The position numbers and the translations under genes were made by a program. From positions 1,529 through 31,127 of the forward strand of contig DDBL01000240.1 of the NCBI GenBank assembly GCA_002333425.1: a stretch of DNA of 29,599 bases. Direction: 5' to 3'. This document shows, one piece after another, positions 7,398-15,048 of the stretch; positions within the stretch are counted from its first letter, which is position 1, and the number at the start of each line of letters is the position of its first letter. The notes beneath the pieces are model-generated. The model was not told the origin of the DNA, searched no databases, and saw only the letters and a program-made list of their open reading frames with translations. The stretch comes from Leptospiraceae bacterium UBA2033 (lineage in GTDB: Bacteria; Spirochaetota; Leptospiria; Leptospirales; Leptospiraceae).

Positions 7398-8117
7398 TTA
7401 ATCCGTAATTTTTTGTAGTTCTTCATATCCAGGTAATTTAGATAAATCAGGGACTACTACAATTTCAATTCTTCTATTTAGTTTTTTATTTTCAGGAGAA
7501 TCATTTGGTGCCGTTGGTCTTGTTTGACCGTAACTTGCTGCACTTACTCTTTCAACTGGCATACCTGATTTTTTCATAAGAAAAACCACGTTGAGTGCTC
7601 TGTCTGCGGCTAATCTCCAGTTTCCGATTTCACTTCCATCTGTATCCGTATGTCCCTCTACTTGAAATTTCCTGCTTCGAATGCTTGCCAAGATTTTGGT
7701 AACTTCTTTGATTGCTTCATTTCCTTTGTTATTCAAAATACTTTGACCAGTTTCAAATAATACATCCGAAGACAAAACCACAACCATTCGACCATCTATG
7801 ATCTTGACTTTGAGTGCACCAGAATCACTTAATGCCTTAAATTTATCTGTCAGACTTCTAAATTCCGCAACTCTTGCATCTGATTCTAATTTTTTCTTTC
7901 TAAGCTCTTCAAGGGCTGATTTCATTTCTTCAATTGAATTTTTTAAATTCGATTTTTCACTCAGCTCTTTTGCCATCTTTTCTTCTTGCTCTTTAAATTT
8001 TTTCTCATAGCTGGTTTCCATTTCTTCTTTTTCTTTGAGCAAATCATCATATTTCCCTGATGATACACACGCTGAAATAGTTAATAATGGTAATAATAAA
8101 AATAGATTTTTTTTCAT
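7398..8117 (-). CDS. OmpA-family peptidoglycan-binding outer-membrane lipoprotein
   Basis: 239 residues from ATG 8117, with AAGGAG seven bases upstream. The signal peptide ends in a lipobox, LTISAC, with lipidated Cys17. Residues about 25-95 form a Glu/Lys-rich coiled coil (KEKEEMETSYEKKFKEQEEK). Residues about 110-222 are the OmpA C-terminal domain: VLFETGQSILNNKG, VEGHTDTDG with Asp158, NWRLAADRA with Arg173, and NKKLNRRIEIVV. Asp158 and Arg173 match the pair that holds diaminopimelate in OmpA-type domains. It probably tethers the outer membrane to the cell wall, with the coiled coil as a spacer, as in Pal or YiaD-like proteins. No Tol genes are adjacent, so it is probably an accessory tether rather than Pal itself. 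Confidence 0.92.
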   Translation of the reverse strand: MKKNLFLLLPLLTISACVSSGKYDDLLKEKEEMETSYEKKFKEQEEKMAKELSEKSNLKNSIEEMKSALEELRKKKLESDARVAEFRSLTDKFKALSDSGALKVKIIDGRMVVVLSSDVLFETGQSILNNKGNEAIKEVTKILASIRSRKFQVEGHTDTDGSEIGNWRLAADRALNVVFLMKKSGMPVERVSAASYGQTRPTAPNDSPENKKLNRRIEIVVVPDLSKLPGYEELQKITD

Positions 8118-8352
8118 ACTTTTACTCCTTTTCAATATTCTATTTGAAAAGTAAAATCAGAGTAAATGTTTTTTTATTTAATTATCTGTTTTATTTTTTT
8201 TACAAGTTTATGTACTGTTATGGGAATTAAAAATTAAGAATATTCTTTAGGTCTACTTGGTATTTGCCACTGATATAACTAAGTTAAAGTTGATTTGCAG
8301 ATTTTTATTTATTAAAAAATTGAAAGTAAATTAGAAATTAAAATCTAAATTC

Positions 8353-8404
8353 TAGGGACCGTGTAAAAAAAATATTTTGTGGTGATGCTTTTGCACAGTC
8401 CCTA
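8353..8404. repeat. Inverted repeat TAGGGACCGTG / CACAGTCCCTA
   Basis: TAGGGACCGTGTAAAA pairs with TTTTGCACAGTCCCTA, about 14 of 16 positions, around a loop of roughly 20 bases. It lies just past the stop of the minus-strand barrel gene at 8417 and could end its transcripts. It may also be a dispersed element. The remaining sequence between 8118 and 8352 shows no gene. Confidence 0.6.
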
Positions 8405-8416
8405 CGATTTTATAAT

Positions 8417-8962
8417 TTAGAAATAGTATCGACCAGCTAGTGCCAAACCTAAGTCAGATCCATCACGCCCAGTAAGAAACCAATGAAGATAAACCTCCGC
8501 TGAGAGTTCAAATCTTTTGTCTGCATTTTTCCAAGAAATTCCAATTGGTGCTCTTATCCCTAAAGAATTTTCGTACCCTTTATCATTGTTAAAAAAATGA
8601 ATTATGTTTCCACGACCTCTGCCATTTCCGATTCCATTTCCATCTTTGTAACCTCTCTCTTGCATAACCACACCGCCGCCACCATAAAGAGAAAGTGACT
8701 CATTTATTTGATAAAAATTATAGAGCAAAACTCCATGTAAATGAAACCTACCATTCCCAAACGAACCAAATCCTAAACTTCCTTCGATAGATAATTTTTC
8801 ATCTAGTTGATATTTTCCAGTGATACCTGTTGGTCCAAATAGAGTAATACCTAATCCAAAATTTCCAGCACTGCCGGAGTTTGCTGATGAACTTTTTTTT
8901 TCTTGTGCGCTTATTACTTGTGCAAAGATACAAATTGTTAAAATGATTAACCAATGTTTCAT
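8417..8962 (-). CDS. Small outer-membrane beta-barrel protein (function unknown)
   Basis: 181 residues from ATG 8962, preceded by AAGGA. It has a signal peptide (MKHWLIILTICIFAQVISA), then a Ser-rich linker and alternating hydrophobic/polar strands: FGLGITLFGPTGITGKYQL, LSIEGSLGFGSFG, FHLHGVLLYNF, LSLYGGGGVVMQ, ENSLGIRAPIGISW, FELSAEVYLHWF, LGLALAGRYYF. That pattern fits a barrel of roughly eight strands. The C-terminal Phe and aromatic residues form the BAM recognition signal. A long Gly/Asn/Arg loop (YKDGNGIGNGRGRGNIIHFF) would face outward. No specific family is recognised. An in-frame start at 9013 would spoil the signal peptide. Confidence 0.8.
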   Translation of the reverse strand: MKHWLIILTICIFAQVISAQEKKSSSANSGSAGNFGLGITLFGPTGITGKYQLDEKLSIEGSLGFGSFGNGRFHLHGVLLYNFYQINESLSLYGGGGVVMQERGYKDGNGIGNGRGRGNIIHFFNNDKGYENSLGIRAPIGISWKNADKRFELSAEVYLHWFLTGRDGSDLGLALAGRYYF

Positions 8963-9083
8963 AATTTTTCCTTTTTGATACAGTCTTATTTTTGCTGACT
9001 GTTTTTTTACCATTCATGTACATAGAGCCAATTTTCCAATCTATAAAGAGTGTCGACTGGTTTAGAGGATTTTGATTTTATGT

Positions 9084-10133
9084 TTACATTCTCTCATGAT
9101 TTATTTTACGCACATCTTTGCTAAGCGAGTTTATAAAATAAAAATATAGAATTGAGTTAAAGGACAATAACAGTAAAGAAATGAAAAGTAGAGATAATTT
9201 ATCTCTCAAAAGGAAATAGATTGGAATTGAGAGTAAATTCCAAAAGCTGAAGATAATCGTTGTTTGTCTTTTGTTTAATATAGAAAGACTTATTTTTTGA
9301 AATAGGTGTTCTCTATGTGCACGAAAAATATTTTCTTTCTTAAAAAGCCTTCTGATGATAGTTAAAACTCCATCCACCCAAAACACGGGAATTAGTAAAA
9401 AACCATACCCTAAATCAATACTTTCTGGATTTCCAAAAAATGGTAAAATTGCTATCATATACCCTAGAGGCAAAGACCCAGTATCCCCCATAAAAAGTCT
9501 TGCAGGCGGAAAATTAAAATATACAAATGAACCAAGGCATACTATTAGGAGAAGGATTACCATTTGGTTATTTTGAGGAATTCCATTTATAATAAAAAAG
9601 AAATTAATGATGGCAACAAAAACGGAAAGTGTCAGATATAAATCCAAACCATCCATAAAATTACAAAGATTGGTAACAAAAATAATATAGCCGGCAAGCA
9701 CAATACTATAAAAAATCTTAGGTACGTTAGGCGCAAATCCGAGGATATGGAAATCAGGGAAGAATAAATAAATGTAAGGAATAAAAAAAAGAATTTCAAA
9801 AAAAAGTTTTCTTCTCGAACTAAAATTGTAACGGTCATCTAAAAAACCAATTAACAGACAAATAAAAAGTCCCGGAACAGTTCGTATTAAAATATTTAGA
9901 TCTCCTGAATTTTTATTCCCAAAAAATGTTACATAAAAGAGGCTAATGATAAATATACTCATAAACACTAAACCTGCTGATTTTTTAGTTGGGTAATCAT
10001 GCATACTTCGGTGATTCGGAACATCTAGAGTTGAAAAAAATTTAGAGTGGTAAAAAGCTAAGAGTAGTCCAGAAGATAAAAAAAATACAGACAGGTATAA
10101 GATCAAATTCTCTAGACTTGGCACATATTCCAT
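9084..10133 (-). CDS. WecA/MraY-like undecaprenyl-phosphate glycosyl-1-phosphate transferase (GT4 family)
   Basis: 349 residues, about 10-11 membrane helices. Family motifs are all present: PNHRSMHDYPTKKSAGL (residues 39-55), the Mg-binding GFLDDRYNFSSRRK (DD at 99-100), NLCNFMDGLD (155-164), ARLFMGDTGSLPLG (211-224) and the late basic loop FRAHREHLFQ with His273/His276. These enzymes transfer a sugar-1-phosphate from a UDP-sugar to undecaprenyl phosphate at the inner membrane, starting O-antigen, capsule or peptidoglycan precursors. NFMDGLD and HREH fit the WecA/WbpL branch better than MraY, which has a cell-wall gene context that is absent here. It stands alone on the minus strand. It probably primes a surface glycan, possibly the one modified by other genes in the window, but that link is inference. 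Confidence 0.9.
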   Translation of the reverse strand: MEYVPSLENLILYLSVFFLSSGLLLAFYHSKFFSTLDVPNHRSMHDYPTKKSAGLVFMSIFIISLFYVTFFGNKNSGDLNILIRTVPGLFICLLIGFLDDRYNFSSRRKLFFEILFFIPYIYLFFPDFHILGFAPNVPKIFYSIVLAGYIIFVTNLCNFMDGLDLYLTLSVFVAIINFFFIINGIPQNNQMVILLLIVCLGSFVYFNFPPARLFMGDTGSLPLGYMIAILPFFGNPESIDLGYGFLLIPVFWVDGVLTIIRRLFKKENIFRAHREHLFQKISLSILNKRQTTIIFSFWNLLSIPIYFLLRDKLSLLFISLLLLSFNSILYFYFINSLSKDVRKINHERM

Positions 10134-10233
10134 TAAATAGTTCTGAATTGAATTGAAAAGTGAAAATCAAATTTTACTTCCGAAATTTTCAATCTGGAAT
10201 CTCTGTTTTGATTGATTTCGATAAGCAATATAT

Positions 10234-10327
10234 TAGAGTTGCTGAAAATAAAGTAGAGAGAGTTGTCTCACCCGCGCGTGGCGCGAGTGAAACTCATTTA
10301 TTCTCTATTTTTTCAACAACTCTATTA
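10234..10327. repeat. Long GC-cored palindrome at the 3' end of the acyl-CoA dehydrogenase gene
   Basis: Outer arms TAGAGTTGCTGAAAATA and TATTTTTTCAACAACTCTA pair. The inner arms TCACCCGCGC and GCGCGAGTGA pair around GTG. The core is far richer in G and C than its surroundings. The right end touches the stop codon of the minus-strand gene, so it may act as a terminator or mRNA 3'-end stabiliser. Confidence 0.75.
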
Positions 10328-12070
10328 TAAATTCTGGATTCGATAAAGGCATCCCTTGGCAATCGCAGTGCTATCTATTAAATATGCTCTGCAATCTTTT
10401 AACCAGATTTCATAGATACTTGGTTTTGGAATTTTTAATAATGCTCTTTCGTAGAGTAGGCTACAAATATACCTTGCCGTTTGAATCATTAGATTTTCTG
10501 CGAGTCTTTCTTTTATTTCCTCTTTTTCGACCGAGCGCAAACTATGAATTGCCTCTTCTAGTAATTTTGATTGTTCTAATAAAAATTTAGATGGAGAAGG
10601 TAATTCTTCTTTCATGGAGTTGAGATATTTTTTTAAATTTCCCTCCCCTGTCATTCCAGCAAGAATTGCACCGGTAGCAATTCTAACATGAATTTGACTA
10701 GTTCCTTCATAGATTGTATTGATTCTTGAATCACGAAAAAATCTAGATACATCGTAGTCTTCTGTGTAACCTGCACCGCCGTGAATTTGAACTGCTAGGT
10801 TGGCACATTTATGACCTTCTTCCGAACAGTAGTATTTTGCGATAGGAGTTAGAACTGAGGCTAATGTAGAGTAGGCTTTTACTCTTTCGTCTTTTCTGAT
10901 TTCTCTGTCTTCTTTTCCAGACTTTTCTAAGCGAATTTGGTGGTGTTGGTACATATCGACTATCCGCGCTGTTTCTAGAGTGAGAAGTCGCATGGCAGTC
11001 GTCTCTCTTTTGATTTTGTGAAGCATTTCTGCTACTGCTGGAATTTCCGAAATGGGTTTACCAAACTGGAGTCGCTCGTTTGCATACTTTTTGCATTCGT
11101 AATAAACACCAGATCCGCCACCGGGACCACCAGCCGCACTTCCTAGACGCATGAAGTTTGTCATGCCTGCCGTATAACGTGTGAGTCCAAGACCTTCTTC
11201 TCCTAAAATTTCGGCGTAAGAATTTTCATACACAATTTCGCAAGTGGGAGAAGCGTGAATTCCCATTTTTTTTTCGATTCCACCTACGAATACATCGGAG
11301 CTTTTTACGACAAATACGGATAAACCTCTAGCACCACTTCCCTGTTTTCCAGTTCGCGCAAGTGTTAGAAGTAGGGAAGGGTGATCTCCCAGTCCGCAAC
11401 CTTGTGAAATAAAGCGTTTAGTTCCTGTTATCCGGTAACTTCCATCTTCTTGTTTGATTGCAGTTGTGCGAACGTTGTTTAAATCCGATCCAAAGTCAGG
11501 TTCGGTTAATGCCATTGCAAACAAGCATTCGCCTGTAGCCGCTTTGGTTGTATATTTTTCAATCTGTTCTGGTGTTCCGAAGCGAGATACAATCTGGGCA
11601 AGATTCAGAAGTGTATTCGTCATACAGAATGAAACATCACCTCTAGCCATAATCATAGCGTATAACGCTCCGACTGTGGCAGGAAATCCAAGTCCTCCCG
11701 CTTCTCTGGAGATTGCGTATGCCATTAGCCCCGTATTTCTAAACTTTTCGTAGATAGCAACGGTTTCTTTTGGGAAAAATACTTTTCCATTCTCGTATCG
11801 TAATTCATTTCTATCCATGGCTTGCGAAACTTGGGAAACTTCTTTTCCAAAAAATTCTCCGAGTGATTCTAGACTGGATTTATATAGCTCAAATGCTTCG
11901 TCTACATTTGCTGGAGCCATTTCATATCTAGAATTTCCCGTCTTTTGAAAAGTATCATGGTCGAAGAACTCACTACCTTCTGTCGCTTCAATGATGGATT
12001 TCCAATCGATTAAATGATGGAACGTTATTTGTAAATCTTCATCGTCAGTGAAATAGTTATTTGCTATCAT
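10325..12070 (-). CDS. Acyl-CoA dehydrogenase
   Basis: 581 residues, ATG 12070 with GAAAGG upstream. The three acyl-CoA dehydrogenase regions are clear: an N-terminal helical domain, a middle beta domain with the FAMALTEPDFGSDLNNV signature (residues 184-200), and a C-terminal helical domain with QIHGGAGYTEDY and FRDSRINTIYEGTSQIH. Glu455 in YEGTSQ is the expected catalytic base. A further helical extension of about 110 residues follows, giving the roughly 600-residue long form. It oxidises acyl-CoA to trans-2-enoyl-CoA with FAD in beta-oxidation. The FadH-like reductase lies upstream on the same strand 128 bases away, and the pair faces a TetR regulator. They probably share control, although the gap holds a repeat and may have its own promoter. 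Chain-length preference cannot be judged. Confidence 0.93.
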   Translation of the reverse strand: MIANNYFTDDEDLQITFHHLIDWKSIIEATEGSEFFDHDTFQKTGNSRYEMAPANVDEAFELYKSSLESLGEFFGKEVSQVSQAMDRNELRYENGKVFFPKETVAIYEKFRNTGLMAYAISREAGGLGFPATVGALYAMIMARGDVSFCMTNTLLNLAQIVSRFGTPEQIEKYTTKAATGECLFAMALTEPDFGSDLNNVRTTAIKQEDGSYRITGTKRFISQGCGLGDHPSLLLTLARTGKQGSGARGLSVFVVKSSDVFVGGIEKKMGIHASPTCEIVYENSYAEILGEEGLGLTRYTAGMTNFMRLGSAAGGPGGGSGVYYECKKYANERLQFGKPISEIPAVAEMLHKIKRETTAMRLLTLETARIVDMYQHHQIRLEKSGKEDREIRKDERVKAYSTLASVLTPIAKYYCSEEGHKCANLAVQIHGGAGYTEDYDVSRFFRDSRINTIYEGTSQIHVRIATGAILAGMTGEGNLKKYLNSMKEELPSPSKFLLEQSKLLEEAIHSLRSVEKEEIKERLAENLMIQTARYICSLLYERALLKIPKPSIYEIWLKDCRAYLIDSTAIAKGCLYRIQNL

Positions 12071-12089
12071 TGTGTACCTTTCTTTTTTT

Positions 12090-12193
12090 TACCACCGATG
12101 TACACCGAGAGCACCGATATAAGATTAATTGAAGTTCGCGACATACAAATATAATCAGTAAAATCGGTGGTTATCGGTGTCCATCGGTGGTAA
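12090..12193. repeat. CACCGAT-family palindrome between the dehydrogenase and reductase genes
   Basis: TACCACCGATGTACACCGAGAGCACCGAT at the left pairs with ATCGGTGGTTATCGGTGTCC and ATCGGTGGTA at the right, with a spacer of about 43 bases. Related single arms occur at 2219-2250 and 27078-27101. It fills most of the gap between the genes. Confidence 0.8.
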
Positions 12194-12197
12194 TCTT

Positions 12198-14192
12198 TTA
12201 AATTGCGTGTGCTGCTTCGAGCCCTTCTAGAAACGCGCGCTTTGCATCAATCCCTTTTGCATCTTTTGCACCGCCAATCAAGATTACTTGTTTTTGCGGA
12301 TACTTAGAAGTAAACTCTTCGTAGAGAGAGGTTTCCTTTTCTTGTCCAACGCATAATATGAGTGAGTCGCAAGGGTAGATGAATTCGTCTCCGTTTTTTA
12401 ATTCTACTTTGAGCCCTTCTTTGGTTACTTCTTTGTAATTCAGTCCGTGGTAAAATTCTACACCGGCAGATTCCAGTTCTTGTTTTAAAGCCCAGAAAGT
12501 TGTAGGACCAAGACCTGCGCCGTGTTTTCCATTTCGTCTAAAGATCGCCACATCTCTGTTAGCCTTATGAGGTTGGATGACAACATTGGTGTAAGAACTA
12601 ATATTGTATTTTTTATCGTAAGATTCAAAGGTTGGATCGTGGTCTTCTGTGAGTTTGTGGGCAACGTCTACTCCAATTCCACCACCACCGATCACGGCTA
12701 CTTTTTTTCCAGGTTTGAATTTTCCTGTGAGATAATCGGTGTAATTCCCTGAAGGTAAATTTTCGAGTCCAGGTAAAGAAAACTCTCTTGGTTTGACTCC
12801 ACTGGCAAATATAACTGCATCAGGGTTTAATTCTTCTAGTAATTCAATAGTAGCAGTTGTATTCAATCGGAGGTCAACCCCAAGAGCAGGTAATTCATTA
12901 CTAAAAAAACGAATTGTTTCTTTAAACTCAGTTTTCCCTGGGATATGAGAGGCTAATTGGAATTGTCCCCCAAGTTTGTCTGATTTTTCTAGTAAAATTA
13001 CTTTGTGACCAAGCACTGCACTTGCACGGGCGGCTTCGAGTCCGGCTGGTCCTGTTCCGATTACTACTACTTTTTTAGAATTCTTAGCTGGCTTTGTTGG
13101 AAAAGAAAGTTCGTTTACTGCTTCTGGATTTACAATACAGGAAACAGATTTTTCTTGGAAGGCATGGTCTAGGCAAGCTTGGTTACAAGCGATACAAGTA
13201 TTGATTCGATTCGACATGCCGTTTTTGAATTTATTTACAATATTAGCATCTGCTAAAAAAGGTCGCGCCATGGAGATAATATCAGCTTGGTTACTATCGA
13301 ATATCCTCTGCATAGTCGATGGATCATTGACTCGGTTGGAAGCAATGATGGGAATACCCGGAGTTTTTTCTTTAATGCGACTCGCAGTAGAAGCCCAGGC
13401 TCCGCGTGGAACAAGTTGGCTAATCGTTGGTATGCGTGACTCATGCCAGCCGATTCCTATATTTAAAGCGGAAACTTTTTCGTCACGAAGAGTTTGTGCA
13501 AGTAGGCAAACTTCTTCAAAGGTAGCATTTCCCGGAATCAAATCAATGCCGGACATACGAAAGATGACCGGGAATCCTTCGGGAAGATTTTTTCTTACTG
13601 AGCGCAAAACTTCAATCGACATATTCATTCTTCTTTTTGCATCACCACCAAAGTAGTCGTCGCGATGATTTGTAACAGGAGAGAAAAATTGATTTAAAAG
13701 ATAGCCTTCACTTCCCATGATTTCAACAGAGCCAAACCCAACTTCTCTGGCAATCCTTGCGGCGATTCCAAAATCTTCAATGGTTTTCCAACATTCTTCT
13801 TCGGTGAGGGCGCGTGGTATATAGCGATTAATCGGAGCACGAATAGCAGACGGAGCAACACAGCCTCTATCAAACGCATAACGTCCCGCGTGGAAAAGTT
13901 GGGCACACATATTTCCTTTGCCTGCTAGTAGGTCGTTCATTTTTTTAAGCTCAGCCGCATGTTCTGGGACTTGGATATTGAAAAAAGTGCGCGAGCCTTT
14001 CCCTTCTTCGTTTACGCTGATTCCACCGGTGACAATTAAACCAACGTTGGCTTCAAACCTTCTTCCATAAAACGCCGCCATTCTTTCTGCGGTTCCCGTT
14101 TCCCCTTCCACGCCCAAGTGCATGGATCCCATGATAAATCGGTTGGGTAGTGTAAAATTGCCTATTTTTATTGGTTCAAAAGCTGTGTTCAT
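12198..14192 (-). CDS. fadH: 2,4-dienoyl-CoA reductase (FadH-like), NADPH/FAD/FMN/4Fe-4S
   Basis: 664 residues from ATG 14192, close to the 672 of E. coli FadH. An ATG at 14225 is in frame but lies inside a repeat and adds unrelated residues. Old-yellow-enzyme barrel first (FEPIKIGNFTLPNRFIMGSM), with Tyr164 in SEGYLLNQFF and His250 in GWHESRIPTI matching the E. coli catalytic Tyr166 and His252. The iron-sulfur ligands Cys333, Cys336, Cys340 and Cys352 follow. Then come two nucleotide-binding folds: VVVIGTGPAGLEAARAS for FAD and VAVIGGGGIGVDVAHKL for NADPH. It reduces 2,4-dienoyl-CoA from unsaturated fatty acids so beta-oxidation can proceed. It lies upstream of the acyl-CoA dehydrogenase and diverges from a TetR gene across two identical operators. 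Confidence 0.93.
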   Translation of the reverse strand: MNTAFEPIKIGNFTLPNRFIMGSMHLGVEGETGTAERMAAFYGRRFEANVGLIVTGGISVNEEGKGSRTFFNIQVPEHAAELKKMNDLLAGKGNMCAQLFHAGRYAFDRGCVAPSAIRAPINRYIPRALTEEECWKTIEDFGIAARIAREVGFGSVEIMGSEGYLLNQFFSPVTNHRDDYFGGDAKRRMNMSIEVLRSVRKNLPEGFPVIFRMSGIDLIPGNATFEEVCLLAQTLRDEKVSALNIGIGWHESRIPTISQLVPRGAWASTASRIKEKTPGIPIIASNRVNDPSTMQRIFDSNQADIISMARPFLADANIVNKFKNGMSNRINTCIACNQACLDHAFQEKSVSCIVNPEAVNELSFPTKPAKNSKKVVVIGTGPAGLEAARASAVLGHKVILLEKSDKLGGQFQLASHIPGKTEFKETIRFFSNELPALGVDLRLNTTATIELLEELNPDAVIFASGVKPREFSLPGLENLPSGNYTDYLTGKFKPGKKVAVIGGGGIGVDVAHKLTEDHDPTFESYDKKYNISSYTNVVIQPHKANRDVAIFRRNGKHGAGLGPTTFWALKQELESAGVEFYHGLNYKEVTKEGLKVELKNGDEFIYPCDSLILCVGQEKETSLYEEFTSKYPQKQVILIGGAKDAKGIDAKRAFLEGLEAAHAI

Positions 14193-14220
14193 TTTGTATA
14201 ACCCCAAGTTTATTTCATGT

Positions 14221-14290
14221 GTCATTCCCGAAATTTTCTATCGGGAATCTCAAATTCTTGAGACCCCCGATAGGGGATTTCGGGGGTGAC
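14221..14290. repeat. CCCGAAAT-family palindrome upstream of fadH
   Basis: GTCATTCCCGAAAT with CTATCGGGAATCTCAA at the left pairs with TTGAGACCCCCGATAG and ATTTCGGGGGTGAC at the right. The arms are about 33 bases with a loop of a few bases. Mismatches come as concerted TT/CC and AA/GG pairs. It lies in the 5' leader of fadH. Confidence 0.8.
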
Positions 14291-14298
14291 AGCATAAT

Positions 14299-14311
14299 TT
14301 ACCACTGGTAA
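14299..14311. promoter_or_regulatory. TetR operator copy 1: TTACCACTGGTAA
   Basis: Perfect palindrome except its central three bases. It is identical to the copy at 14341-14353, with centres 42 bases apart (about four helical turns, so on the same DNA face). On the minus strand a weak TTTCAA-17-TAAATT promoter for fadH would span this site. Probable binding site of the adjacent TetR protein. Confidence 0.7.
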
Positions 14312-14340
14312 TATATGTTTGAAATAAGTCAAGATATAAA

Positions 14341-14353
14341 TTACCACTGGTAA
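14341..14353. promoter_or_regulatory. TetR operator copy 2: TTACCACTGGTAA
   Basis: Second exact copy of the 13-base palindrome, 42 bases centre to centre from the first and 41 bases before the tetR start codon. A TTGCAA/TAGAAT promoter-like pair for tetR lies just downstream (14362-14388). Binding here would repress tetR itself. Confidence 0.7.
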
Positions 14354-14394
14354 ATAACTGCTTGCAAATATAGGAATACATTTAGAATAGAACT

Positions 14395-15048
14395 ATGGCG
14401 GTGAAAAAGAAAAAAGGAAAAGCAAAACAACATCTGAGTGTGGGCAGACCTTTAAAAAAAGATGGTGTGACTGTTAGAGAAGATTTGATATTAGCCGGTG
14501 CTGAATTATTAAAGTCGACTTCTCTAGAAGAAATTTCTCTTCGTAAAGTTGCCGCAAAAGCCGGTGTGAGTCACGTTGCAACCTATCATCATTTTGAAAA
14601 TAAAAATGCACTTCTTTCTGCGATAGCCGAAATAGGTTTTCAAAAGTACTTCGACTCTTACCAAAAAGAATTACAAAGAACGGATAAGGATTTTATCGGA
14701 CGATACCGCGCTCTTGGTTGGACATACTTTCAATTTATCATGACGAACCAACAGTTCGCACGTATTATGTTTGGGGGAGTTGGAAAAGATGTAAAATTGC
14801 ATCCTGCGTTGTCTGCTGTTTCTCGAAGAACGTACAGGCAGTTACATGAAATTATCCGCATGGGACAACGACTTGGTTTTATCAAACAAGGAAATGCACG
14901 AGAAAAGACGTTAGCCTCTTGGGCAATGATCCACGGAATTGCCATGCTTTATCTAGAAGGCAGATTACAAATGAAAAAAGATTTACGGGAGATGGAAGAC
15001 TTTATTCAATCTGTAACTGAGTACGCGTATTTAGGAATGAGATTATGA
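14395..15048 (+). CDS. TetR-family repressor, likely of the fatty-acid oxidation genes
   Basis: 217 residues. A Lys-rich leader (MAVKKKKGKAKQHLSVGRPL) precedes the TetR DNA-binding domain: REDLILAGAELLKSTSLEEI, then the helix-turn-helix LRKVAAKAGVSHVATYHHFE and NKNALLSAIAE. The C-terminal ligand domain contains YFQFIMTNQQFARIMFG, which resembles the WHG-type TetR C-domain. It diverges from fadH, and the space between holds two identical palindromes, so it probably represses both itself and fadH plus the acyl-CoA dehydrogenase. Acyl-CoA would be the natural inducer, as with FadR of the TetR type in Gram-positives; this is inference. Its stop overlaps the convergent NERD gene by six bases. Confidence 0.88.
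   Translation: MAVKKKKGKAKQHLSVGRPLKKDGVTVREDLILAGAELLKSTSLEEISLRKVAAKAGVSHVATYHHFENKNALLSAIAEIGFQKYFDSYQKELQRTDKDFIGRYRALGWTYFQFIMTNQQFARIMFGGVGKDVKLHPALSAVSRRTYRQLHEIIRMGQRLGFIKQGNAREKTLASWAMIHGIAMLYLEGRLQMKKDLREMEDFIQSVTEYAYLGMRL

Noticed and set aside
13201..13656. Plus-strand frame of 151 codons inside fadH
   Set aside because: Lies opposite the conserved barrel and Fe-S region of fadH; no independent start signals.
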